Shown here piece by piece: positions 1 through 12,600 of a stretch of DNA of 64,000 nucleotides. The notes below the pieces were generated by a model. The model worked only from the letters and a program-made list of their open reading frames with translations. It made no database searches and was not told the origin of the DNA. How positions within the stretch are numbered: the first letter of the stretch is position 1; each line of letters opens with the position of its first letter. Both the position numbers and the translations under genes were made by a program. The DNA comes from Apus apus (Eukaryota; Chordata; Aves; Apodiformes; Apodidae): positions 10,899,460 through 10,963,459 of the forward strand of contig NC_067312.1 of assembly GCF_020740795.1 (NCBI RefSeq), in the 5' to 3' direction.

Positions 1-512
1 CTATACTCCCCTCTCCTTGGGGCTCCCGGAGTTTAGACGAAATGGGCAGTGCCTGTGGAGTTGAACCTTTACATCAGTTGTCTGTCGCCTTTTTTCCACA
101 TCAGGATTTTTTTCCTGCTTCGGGAAAATAAGGTGGACAGCACAGCCTGATGAATTGTTTTAAGCTGGGCTTCCACTGTTGCAGGCAGCCATTGGCATCA
201 GGAGTGTGGTGCCTCCAAGCAGGCGTCTATTGAAGGCACACATTGCTTTATTATAAAAATCCTTTTTGTGGGGATCCTGCATGACTGTTTCCTGTGGTAC
301 AGAGAGGCATCTTTAGCTAATCAGGTTCACCTCAAGTGCCTGTCCTTTCCTGTGATTCAGTAGCTTTCATGACTCACCAGTTTCTGTCGCAAACAACCCC
401 TCAGGAGCAGGCCCTCTGTAAATGTAAGGAAGAGAGGGGGCCTATGATGTGCAGACATTGGTGTACAGGCATCTGAGAACTTCACAAATAACACCGAGCT
501 ATATTTTTGCAG
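1..512 (+). other. Intron 3' part upstream of first visible exon
   Basis: No coding exon or repeat is recognised here. It is read as the downstream end of the intron that follows the exon(s) carrying the phosphorylation motif, because the exon at 513 begins in phase 0 after a TTTTTGCAG acceptor. Confidence 0.7.
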
Positions 513-678
513 AACACAGAGAAGGTTGATTTCTCATACAACCAGTTAGCCGACCCAAAGTTTGCCTTCTATGACCACAGTCTGGTGGAAGCTGTGAAGC
601 TGAGTGATGTTCCCACGCACAGGTTCTTCCGGCTGCTCTCACTTTGTCACACAGTGATGTCAGAAGAGAAGAAGGAAG
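513..678 (+). CDS. ATP8B5: ATP8B5 exon a: start of visible N-domain
   Basis: The acceptor TTTTTGCAG ends at 512 and the donor is G|GTGAGG at 679. The exon encodes fragment residues 1-55, from [17 protein letters not shown] to [12 protein letters not shown], ending one base into a Gly codon (phase 1). The FSYN.LAD and LSLCHTVM blocks are typical of ATP8B proteins in the cytosolic nucleotide-binding domain just after the phosphorylation loop. Confidence 0.93.
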
Positions 679-3600
679 GTGAGGACTGTTGAAGGCAGCA
701 GGCTGAGTGGTTATGTTCATGCTGCACCACAGTGTGTCTTCTCTCCACAGAAGCTGTTACAGGTCCTTTTGGCTCCCTGGTGATTTTCTGTAGTATATGG
801 CTACACATAAATCAGTGTCTTTGGAGATGCTACATGGGAAGAGAAAGGACCAGGGCCTCCACTCCCTCTGTGTTCCTGTGGTGGAGCTGACACTACTGCA
901 AACACCACAACTCTGGAGTGCGGAAATTGCAGGTGCCAGAGCTTCCCTGTGGTGGTAGATGGCTTGCCCCACTCTTTTTCTATTCTGCACCCAAGGCCCT
1001 CAAAGCAAAGAGCATAGGGGACCTATCCACTGGAGACTCATTATCTCCACTCACCCAGTGTTCCTGCATGAACTGGGTCAGTCTCCTCAAATCCCAGACA
1101 GGGTGAAAACTGTGCTTTATTTAACATATAAAAGGTGAAAATGCTGATGAGAAAAATACATGCAGGTTTAAACAGAAAGGGTAAACCTAGGAAAGTTTTC
1201 CTCTCAGTGACATCTGTTAGATTCCAAAGACCCCAAAAGAGTCTAGGGGGCCTCTGTCACTGGCCTGGAAGATGGGTTGATGGGACTTGAAGACATGTGG
1301 ACACAAGGTGCTTTTTAGTGCTACACTCTGGGAATAGACAGAAAGGCAAAGGGTTACCTGCTATAATACCATGTATTTGAATTTGCATTTGTTTAGTCTC
1401 AGGAACAAGGCAGAAGCCACATTGTTTTGTTGTTTTTTTTGTCTTGTATGTCAGGTAACTTGGTCTATCAGGCCCAGTCTCCTGATGAGGGAGCTCTTGT
1501 AACTGCTGCCAGAAACTTTGGATTTGTGTTCCGAGCTCGCACACCCGAGACTATAACGGTTGTGGAAATGGGAGAAACAAAAATCTACAAACTTCTGGCT
1601 ATTCTTGATTTCAACAATGTTCGCAAGCGAATGTCTGTTATTGGTATGTTCCCTTTGCTCCCTTCTTCCCTGTCTGTCTTCTTAGACTCTCAAGTTGTCC
1701 CTCATTCTGCTGTGATGCCTTTTCCCAGGATACTTCCTTTGCAATGCTTTCTGAATACGTTTACTTCTGAGCACTTGAGATGGGCTGCCTTCACCTTTCT
1801 ATTGCACAGCAACAGTACTGAATAAATACTTAACTTCGGCAGTTGGAAGGACATTTTAACATCTGGACCACAGTGAATGAGCAACCTCTTGAAGACGCTA
1901 AGCATTGTGTACATCTTCCTTCCTGATGATGCAGGAAGGGCTATCCTTCTAATCTGCTTCCAGTTAAACAGGGAGAAGTGGGAAAGGAGAAAGCAAGGAC
2001 AAGCAGAGAAGTCCAGTTTTCCAAAAGAAAACTGGAATAATGATGCAAGAAACTTTGTGTAGCCTTTCCTAACCCTCCAGCATCCTCAGATACTTTGGGA
2101 ACTGGTATATCACAGAATCATAGAATGGGTTGGGTTGGAAGGGACCTTTAAGATCATCTAGTTCCAATCCTCTCTGCATCAGCAGGGACATCTCTTATTA
2201 GCCCAGGTTGATCCAAGCCCCATCCAACCCACCCTTGAACACTTCCAAGGATGGAGAAGCCACAGCTCCTCTTGGCAACCAGTTCCAGTGCTTCATCACC
2301 CTCACAGGAACAAATTTTTTTCCTAATATGTAATCTAAATCTCCCCTCTCTCAGTTTAAAACCATCCCTCCTCACCCTGTCACTTCATGTCCTTGTAAAA
2401 AGTCCCTCCCCAGCTTTCCTGTAGCCCTTTCAGGAACTGGAAGTTGCTATAAGTAGATTGCATCTGCTCAGACCAATGCAATCTCTGTACAGTTGGTTAT
2501 GTTGTAATGCTAATGTTGGAGACTAAGCAAAGCTTGTCTTGATTCCTGAGAGTGTGCCAACACTTGGTGGAGTTTGGACACTTCTAAAAACATTCTTTGT
2601 TTTGATGCAAGTGTGAATCCCAAATGCCTCAGTCTGGGCTTTGTATTATTTCTTTTCCTCCTTCTCCTAGTGCGGAGTCCAGAAGGTGACTTGACTTTGT
2701 ACTGCAAGGGGGCTGACACCATCCTTTATGAACTGCTTCATTCATCCTGCGAGTCTCTCAAAGAGGAGACTACAGAACACCTGAATGTAAGTGTCTCCTT
2801 CTGCACACCATATATGCATTTGGTGACTTCCTCTTCTCGACGTATGGAAACATTATCTGTGTTGAAGCAAAAGCCAAATTTTGGAAATGGCATGTAAGCA
2901 CCATTTTTGAAATTATGGAATGGAAAGGAAAATTAATTTATAACATCTTAGGTCTCAAATCATTTTCCTAAGCATGGGCACCAGGTGTGAGTCAAACTGC
3001 TCTGAGACATCTGACCATGGATGGCAAATACCATGCAGCACATCCAGAAGACCTGCATGTCTCTAGAGTAGGAGTTGGAAGCCAGGCAGGATAGGTGAAA
3101 CACCTGAAATGGCACAACCGGGCTGTATTTTGGCAACTAAATTCCATCCAAATCTGCTGTTACTCTACAACACACACACCTGATGCATTAAAGCATGCCT
3201 TGGATTGAAATAATGGGTGGTCACTAAAGGGCTTACAGAGTAATTTAACTTCTTTAATGCAATTAAGAGCTGCAGAGATTGTGACCTAAGGGTTCTCAGT
3301 CAGAAAGGACTGGTCAGGCTCTGGGACATGCTCTCACTCACCTCCCTTTCTTTCAGATCTTGTAGGGACATATTGACTGAGCAGCAAGGAAAATGTTTTG
3401 CTCAAACTTGTGCCCCTTCCTATTGTTAATGGTGTGCACTGGAAAGTGGTTAGTCACAAAAGAGAGTGCTTTTTGGCCAATATTTACTCCCTCTTGTGAT
3501 GTCAGATTCTCCTGGTATGGTGCAGAGCACAAGATAACAGAAAGTTCTGCCAGAGGTCTTGTGCAATAGCAAAAACATCTCTGTTCACTGCCTGGGGCAG

Positions 3601-6600
3601 CCAGAGGAAGTTGCTGGAAAAGGAGAGGGCAGAGCAGAGCTGTGGATGAGGACTGTTGACGATGCACCTTTCCTTCAAGGCTGGGGGAACACCTCAACTT
3701 TCACAAATGGATTTCTGTTATCCCACCAGATGGAGATCCATAGCATCAATCACACATCTGCAGAAAACAGTAACAAGGCCTTGATGAGATGTCATAACTG
3801 ACTCTGGCCATGCTGTACATTTCAGCCAGCATTTGTACCCTACAAATATTGAGCCTAGGTCCAAAATTAAAGGCTGTGTTTATTTAGGTTTCACTATTGT
3901 GCGTTTTGTTGAGAAATACAAGCCTGGAAGCCAACTGTCTGGTCAATATAAAGTTTTATAGCCAGGAAGTAGGAAGAACCTTTTGAAATTTCTTCTTTGT
4001 AAGGACGATGGATATCGATGATAAAGTGGTCTGGAACTAGTTGTCAAAAAGTACCCCAACATTTGTGATCTAAGGTGTGATTTTTTCACCTTTCCTCTGC
4101 AGACTGTAGGCAAGAAGCTTTTGCAGCTAGCCATTTGCTTTCAGAGGGTCCTTTGTAAGCCCAAGTGAGCAGACCATTCCTCTTTGACCTATTCTGCCTC
4201 AATGCTGTCTTGCAGGAATTTGCTGGTGAAGGTCTGAGGACACTTGTGGTGGCCTATAAAAACTTAGATGAAGACTACTTTCAGGACTGGATCAGGCGTC
4301 ACCATGAAGCAAGCACTGCCTTGGAAGGACGAGAAGAGAAATTGTCAGAGTTATATGAAGAGATTGAAAAAGATCTAATGGTTGGTGTTTCAGGGAATCT
4401 GGGCCAAGCTCTGGGGGAGGCAGTGAGGATGGTGGTTTGTCAATAAACATCTCAGTATGACTTTGGTAAACGTTGCTCTGCAAACAGCTCAGTGGGTTGT
4501 GTGACTGGAGCTGCTAGGGATATGGCAGTCCTGGGTCTTCACCGGCACCTCCATCAGGAGCCAGTAACTGGGGTGTCAGCCACCAGAGCAGGGGAATGGT
4601 TTTATTTTAGTTCACGTGGGTGTCAGAGTAGCTTTGATGAAGTGGCATACCAGAGCCTAAGGGAGATGCCGTGGATACACATATTTCACTGCTATCATGT
4701 GCAAATGGCTGATGTATCTATTTCTCTGTCTTAGAAACAGGCAGTGAATAATCCCCAGTGCCACTCTGCTGCAGATTCTTCTTTGTTCTTGCAGCCCTGG
4801 CCAGGACTGGGAGATTATGTCCATTAACATGTTTGCCTCAATTTGAAATAGGGTGAAACTGTGATCCTTTTTTCCCTGAGTGTTGTTACAGCTTTTTGAA
4901 TGCCCTGGGGTGGGGGGCAGGGGGTGGGTCTCTACTTTTATTTTAGAGCCATGAATAATGAATGAAAAGGATGTCTAGGGGGAAGCACTTCAATTTTTGC
5001 ACTCCCAGTAGTGCTTTTCTCAAATCTCAGAAATCCTGGGAGCCACACCATGGCTCTTTCCAGCTGCTGACCTCTGTATGTTGTACAGTCCAAGGGGTAG
5101 AGCTTTCTGCCCTCTGGGTCCCAGGGGAGCAGTGGAAAATGCTAATCTTCCCATCCACATAATGCATCGTGCAAACGCTCTGTGGGTCATGTTCCAAGCA
5201 GGAAAGACACAGAGATTCAGGAGGTTAAGAAGCCAGCTGCTTTGCAAGAAAGGGTTGTGAAGCTCATGGACTGAGTAGAGAAGAGGTCATGGGCTCACAG
5301 CACGAAGAATCATGGCTCACTGATTAAGCTCTCACTACATGGACCAGGGACTACTGCTGTAATAGGTGGATTGAGCAGTTTTAGGGACCCCATAAAGACA
5401 TTTCGATTATCTACCCTGATAGCACTCATAGCTGATGAATTACACACATCCCAGGAAGACAAAAGGGAATCTGGGCTTACAGCCAACCCCTGAATTTAGT
5501 CTCCCAACAGCAGGAGGTAGGTGGTAGCAGATGCTGCCTAAACCTTGAGCTAGCAGTGAAACCTTCATGTCCCTTTGACAACAGGTTAAAGCCACCAAGT
5601 GGTGGCATCTCCAAAATGCATAAAAAGCAATAACTTTAGAATAATGAAGGTTTGTATCCTGAGCAGCCTGCAGTTAGGTGACAGTGTGGTGTGGGGACAG
5701 GTCTGTTGTGGGCTCAAGAAGATGCTTAGCAGCCATAAGACTGTACAATATGGCTGGGAGCAAGCTCCACACTACAGGATGCATATGGATATTCGGGAAC
5801 ATGGATCCACAGCTATCTTTGTCCCTCACTGACAGCTCAATATGCTGGGAAGGGAGCATGTGAAAAAACACAGACCTGTAGATCTACAAATATGTTGGCC
5901 AATAATTTCATGAATGTTCATGATCCATCTGAGCCTGAGACTGGATGACAGACTAGAATATTTGCAGGATCAGAGCTGTACTCTGTACAGTAAATTTGCT
6001 GAGGAAGAATGAAAAGAAGTACAATCTTATTCCTGAATTTCATTCGTGTTTGCTTGAGTTAATTATTCTGGAAGTCTAATGATTTCTCCTTTGCTAGCAA
6101 TAGCAAGACTTAATCAGTTCCCTGCTGCTGTCTCTCAAGCTTCTAGGTGCTACAGCGATTGAGGACAAGTTACAAGATGGAGTCCCACAGACAATTGAGA
6201 CTCTTGCCAAAGCCAACATTAAGATATGGGTTCTTACTGGAGACAAACAAGGTAAAGAGGCTACAGCTTTGGAGGTTTCTCTTCTCTTCCACTGGTGGAT
6301 GATTCTGCTAAGACCTATGTTGTCATTCTTTTTCCTTTGAAAAACTGCAGAGGACAAACTTACAGGGCTTTTCTTCATTGCCACCTAAGCAAAACTCCAG
6401 TTATCTGGAATTAGACCCGGTACCTATAGCTAGTGCCTATTCTTAACCCCTGTCCTGAGGCTGGAAGCACTGTGAAGGCAGCATTCTTTGCCCCTGGAGA
6501 GGCAAAGCAATGAGCATCCCATAGTCGTTTTCATGTGCTGTGAAAAGGTGTCAGTTTCATACAGGTGACCACCCTGGTGAAGAAGAGGAAAAAAACCCTG

Positions 6601-9600
6601 TCCTTCTTTACAGGAACTTTAATGTTACAGTGGGTGTCAGGTTGGTTTCACTTTGGTCCTGGCACTAATGATCCAGAATAGAAATAGAGGAAACCTTTGC
6701 CTTAGGAGAAAGCATCAAATTGGAAAGAAATGTGACTAGATCCCAATAAATTATTTTGGAGAAACAGCAGTTTCACTGAAACTATGGAGTTTCAGGGATG
6801 CCAAAAGCATTTGCAAATAATTTGTCCAAGAAATGAGCAATTTTTGAGAAAAACGACCTGTTTAATTTTGTCATACTCTGAATGTAATAGTTCTGCTTAT
6901 GAAATACCAAAATACTTTGTTTTCAGGATTTTCTGAATGATATTTCTTTATATTCTTCTTCCAACCTATGGTTTGGGGCTTTTCTGGGAGTAAGAGGGGG
7001 GGAAAGTTGAATATTCTGAAAATAAATTTTGGAATCAACATGTATAATGTTTTTTGTTGCTCCAACTATATTGGCCAAAAGATATTTCGAACTTTTTCAT
7101 TTTGGTGGAATTATTTTTTTCTGTAGCCTTGTAAAGCCCAATTAGGGCAGATTTGTTGTCACATCCATCAAGGTGACTCTCCCAGCTCTCTTTAAACTGT
7201 TGACTCTGAAAGGCTCAGAGCTTTTTTTGAGTGAGAAAAAGAGCTTTTGTCACGTGTGTAAAAAAGCCACAGAGACTGGGTGAGTTTGGGGCTGCTAATA
7301 TCACCCCTCTTCCTGGTTTATCTTTCCCAGAGACAGCAATGAATATTGGTTACTCCTGCAACTTGTTGTATGATGACATGGAAGACATTTTCATTATTGA
7401 AGGCAGCACATCTGATGATGTACTTCATGAGCTCAGGTAAATGGCTGAAATGTGCAGCTTCACTGCTGTGCACTGACACTATATTCTGTGTTACTGCCAG
7501 GTTTTTTTCCTGTGGGCTTTACTTGGTGCAGTTCATTTAGGAACACTGGATAAGGATTAGCTGGATGTCTGGAAGACCCAGCAGCTAAACACAATGTAAA
7601 ATTCTGAAGCTTCTTGATCCAAGAGGTCAAATCTACATAAATGTATAAGAAAATAGAGTCAGACAGGCATTATCAGCTGACATTTGACAAGCTTCTGGCT
7701 CCAGGCTTCAGCTATGCTGTTGCTCTACTGCTATTGCCATTCATCCACATTGTGGTCATTTTTCTGGATATGGTCCTTTCCTGACATTATCTGGAAAACT
7801 GTCTTCCTCTATAGCCTCCCCAGTAGACATAAGTTCTTTGGTATAAGTGGGAAATCAGAAAGTTTTTCAGTCCCTTACTGTTGAAGTAGGTGGTTGCCAG
7901 ATAATATGCAAAGAGATCTGGGATACTCTTCAGGATACTATTCTTCATGGCATTCAGATTATTTGTTTGACTTTAAATCAGCACAGGTTTAGCACACACT
8001 TAGGCTTTCAGAGGCATGCTTGTGGTCTGCACAAACAGCAGCACCTCAACCATGCATGCATTTTGTAGGGATACAGGGAAAATGGAATTAAACAATCAAA
8101 GGGAAGCATTTTATTATTTTTTTTAATTTTCATGAAGTTGCTATATCAAAACACATATATTTACAAGCTTCTCATTATTATTCTGGATTTTTTTAGGAAT
8201 GCAAGGAAAAAGATGAAGCCAGACTCCTTTCTGGACAGTGATGAAATCAACATTCAGTTTGAAAAATCATCAAAAATCCCAAAAGTTTTACCTGATGAGC
8301 AAGCAAACGGGGTGTATGGTCTGGTTATCACTGGCCACAGCCTGGTAAGGAAGGTTCAGAGTTATGTCAGGGCAGAGTTCTCTTAAAAACTGAATGTGAC
8401 AGGGACATACTGGAAGTTTGAAAATGCTTTAAAAATTCAGCTTTAGAGGACTGGTTTGTTTGGTTTTTTTCCTAGTTGAAAATTAGGTTCAGTGGTTATC
8501 TGAGACATTAAAGGTGATGGGCAAGGTTTCAAAAGACTGGAAGAGGGAAGTGTTGTCCCTGATATTAGGGAAGCAGAAGGGGCAGAGTAGCATGATCAAT
8601 TTTCATTTCCAGAAAGATACTAGAAATATAATCAGGCAGTTTATGCATGCAGCAAGAAGATAGAATCAGACATGGGTTTCAAGAATCCCAAGAACATGTT
8701 CTAATAAACATATCTGAAAGCAGATACATGTAACAGATAGGATCTGTATCTTACGACTCAACTAATAAATTGTTTAATGTTCTTTCCCATGAGGTTCTTC
8801 CAAGCAAACTGAAGTAATACAGTCTATATTAAATGGTTAGTGACAGATGCAAGACTGCTTGTAAAGTATGGCTCTTAAGGGCCCACTGTTGATCTAAAGC
8901 AACAGTTAAGTGGCATATGCAGGGGGCTATCCCACATCTATTTGATATTCAGTGTTTCATTAGCTGCTTAAAAAGACAGCACCAATGTGGGAGAAACTGC
9001 AGGCACGATGGAGTTCAAAATTAGATTTGAAAACAGTTTTAACAAATTGGAGAAATATGTGGGAAAAATGGACAATGCAATTCAGTAAGAACAAATGCCT
9101 TGGTTCTCCACTCTCATCTAATTGCCTACACCCATACAAAATCAGAGATGTGTATGTAACAGCATCATCTCTAAGACTGGTAAAGAAAGCTGCCTGCTTT
9201 ATTTTTCATTGGTGATGCCTTAGTTGAAATAATTCAGCTTAGTTGGGCCATTTAATTTGAGAAAATGTAGACCAACTAGGGAGAGTACAACGAAAACTGT
9301 AGGAGTAGTTATGCTTGATCTGGAAAGCACTGGGAAAACTGAGAAAGTTAGGATTTTGAGCCTGGAGAATACTGATCAGTCTTGGTAACAGTCTTCAAAT
9401 AATAACAGGTGAACAAAGTAACAAAATTAAACTGAGATAAGAGAGTTTTGTGTTAAATGTTTTCCTGGTGAGAACAGTGAAGCACAGGAATAGATTTTCC
9501 ATCTTGGAAATTGTTGAGAAAAGGTTAGGAAAAAAAAAAAATTAGATACAATTAAATCTGTCTGGGAGGATGACTTAGTCTAGATCAGGTTTATGTGTCT

Positions 9601-12600
9601 ATTGTATTTTGCTTTCCCAACTTGCAGGGTAAGCAAACAGGGAGACATGGAAGAGCTGGGAGGTGCTGCTCTTCGGAGAAAAGATGCTTCTGCTCCCTGT
9701 GGTTGATGGCAGTCCAGCAAATTTAACCCCCAGTTCTGTTACAGCCTAGCAAATTACTATTTAAAAAATCTCATCTTGCTCCATTTGGCTTGTGTGCCAT
9801 GCCTGTGAACCCTGGACTAGAAGGAACACTTCCAAGCAATGTCTACATGGTCAAGTACCCTCTCTCCCTCTTTTACACCTGCTGCCTCTTAACTCCAGGG
9901 CCTTAATCTCCTTTAGATCCACACTGCAAAGCAGACAAGAGCTCTGTCAAGTTTGGTGCATCCAAATGGGTGAATCCTCTGACATCTCAGCCATCTGCAA
10001 CCCCCCTTCCTGCTCATGCTCCACCCTGTCAGCCTGCAGGACAGATCTCAAGTTCTGTGCTATAAAAGCACCACTGGAAGGAGTGACAAAGCTTTCTTTC
10101 TATTCCTAGAAAAAACACACACTCACCCACAGCCTGGCAAGGAGATGTGTCCCACGCAGAAATTTAAATCTGAGCTGTGTGGGAGCAGACAGTGCACACA
10201 GCCAGCAGCAGGGTGGACACAGACCATGGCCTTCTCCAGGATGTGGACCACAAGGACAGTGTGGAGAAAGCCATGTGTTATTTATTTATTTCTATGCACC
10301 TAGAGCTTGAACACTGGCAATGGTTCTGATACCACACAAACACAGCATCCGTTCAGCGCTATATCCCCACACGCAGTTGGGTGGAATGGCAGCTCTGGGG
10401 CTGTGCACACAAGTGGTCTTGCTTAAATGTAGCAAACAAACAGAGGCGCAGCAGCCTCTGCAATGACATCACCACAGAACTCGTTGATTCGTGTGCAATA
10501 ACATTAACAGAGCTACCTTGCAATAACATTTTGCTACTGCTGGGCAGCTAGGATGTTGTGGGGAAAGCCGTATGACCAGCCAGTACTAAAACCAGATCAT
10601 GAAAAGGTCTTCTGCTGAGCAAGTCTGCCTGCCACTGACAAGAGGGAAATAGGGGTGCTAGTGACTCACTCACAGCTCTCTGTTTCAAGAAGAAAGGATA
10701 TCCTTATGGCCTGTCTGCCTGATGCAGAAAGGGCAGCGTACAGAGCCTGCTGTACCGGCTCTGAGGAGAGAGCCCTGTAGGTTCCTTCCATTAATGTCTA
10801 TGGAGAAGAGACACTGAAGAACAGAGTCAAAAAGCACAGTCTAAAAGAAACACAAAAAGCCAGCACTGCTCCCTTCTCCTCACACAGAGCTAGAGGGGTG
10901 ACCAAACATCCAGTTCTCTCTGTGCTTCCCAAACAGAAATAATACAACTGACTGATTTAAGAGGTCAGCCCTCAGGCCGAAGTTGCCTTCTCTCTGGCTT
11001 TGTGTTTTGCTTTGTCATGCACACTTGAGGTCAGCTTTTTCCATATTTGGTTTGGTTTGGATTTTGTTTGGGGTTTTTTGTGTGTTTGTTTGTTTGTGGG
11101 TTTTGTTTGTTTGTTCTTTGTTGTTTGTTTTTTTTTTTTATTTTGTTTTGTTTTGTTTTGAATTAAGTATTTCCAATTTGATTTTTTTCTATTAATACCA
11201 CAGATCCCCTAGAGCTTATAAAATAAAGCAAGAGGGATAAACAGACTCACACAGAGATGGCCAGGCTGTTCTCAAGCCCAGCAATAGCTTTGTTGCTTTA
11301 GTGCTCTTGTGGTGTGACACTTGTGCTGCACTGCCAGGTGACATCACCCTGAGCAGCTGTTGTGCAAATCCAGCTGTGCTGCATGCACGCAGGTGTAGGG
11401 TGTGTGGCATGATGTTGTGGGTGCTCCTTGCGATCCAACGGATGGATCCACTTGGGGCATCTCCTACCTTCCTTCTGCCAAATGGAAGAACTAGCTCAGT
11501 TATCATGTCCTTCCCTCTCCACCCTCTTTGCCAGTCCATGAGTTGCTGCTCGTCTGACCCGAACACCCCGTTCCCCTTCTTCTCAGGCTTATGCGCTGGA
11601 AGGGAATCTGGAGCTGGAGCTGGTGAGAACTGCCTGCATGTGCAAAGTGGTGATCTGCTGCCGAGTGACCCCGCTGCAGAAGGCCCAGGTGGTGGAGCTG
11701 GTGAAGAAGTACAAGAAGGCTGTGACCCTGGCAATTGGAGACGGTGCCAATGATGTCAGCATGATCAAAAGTGAGTGGTGGCCGACAGCCAGCATCAAAC
11801 CAGCCCACTGCTGTGCTCACTGTCTGAGGGGCCTAGCACCAGGGCCATGTGTCTCGGTGGCTTCTGTACCACCCTCCTCATGGCACCAAGTGTCTGTGCC
11901 CCAAGTTTCCTCAGGCTGCCACAGAGCATTGTCACTACAGGCTACTCATGCATCCTGCCTTCCCAGACACACAGGAGGGCCCTTTGCTGTGCTCTCACCA
12001 CCAGGAGCACAGTAAGCTAAGATTCCACCTAATGCCTATTTCTGTGTATCTACCTTGGAATAGACAGAAGTCCCCCAGGACTGTGACCTGTGTGTCTGCA
12101 TGGCCCCCATCACCAGGGCAATACTGAGAACAAACACGTTTATTTCAGAGAGTGCCTGTCTTCAATGCAGAAAGAAAACCTTCCTGCCTGTAAATAGTCT
12201 GTATAATGTCACATCCATTTTTTTAACATTTCCATGTGGTAGGGCCATTTGTCAATTATCTCCCTTATGCTGCAAGACACAGGTTTCTAGGCCTCTCCAT
12301 CCTTGAGCATCATTTAATGCTGCGTTCCCTCAGTGAGTTTATGAAAAAAAAAATCCCCTAACTAGATATAATTAAATTAAGATTATTCAGAAGGGCCTAT
12401 TGCTAATCTTCTTTGTGTTAATTTGCAAGAATTGATTAACTGGAGCTTTTTAATTAAGAAAGAAAAGGCTAAGTGGGGAGCTTCAAAAGAGATAAGTCAG
12501 GCAGTCAGTAAAGAAAGGATAAGAAAAACAAGTTGAAGTGTACATGATAATTAGAAACACCCTCCCCCCCTTGGAGGGTTGGGACTTTGGGATTTTTTCA

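Larger units (their letters stand above)
8345..11586 (+). other. Large intron with ancient CR1 and T/G-rich tract
   Basis: About 3.2 kb. An old plus-strand CR1-like copy covers roughly 8500-9600, and a T/G-rich low-complexity tract covers about 11046-11160. The remainder (9600-11040) holds nothing I can identify. It ends in CCTTCTTCTCAG. Confidence 0.65.

Noticed and set aside
11216..11734. 172-codon minus-strand open frame
   Set aside because: Its informative part is antisense to the conserved P-domain exon h, so it is a shadow of the real coding sequence.
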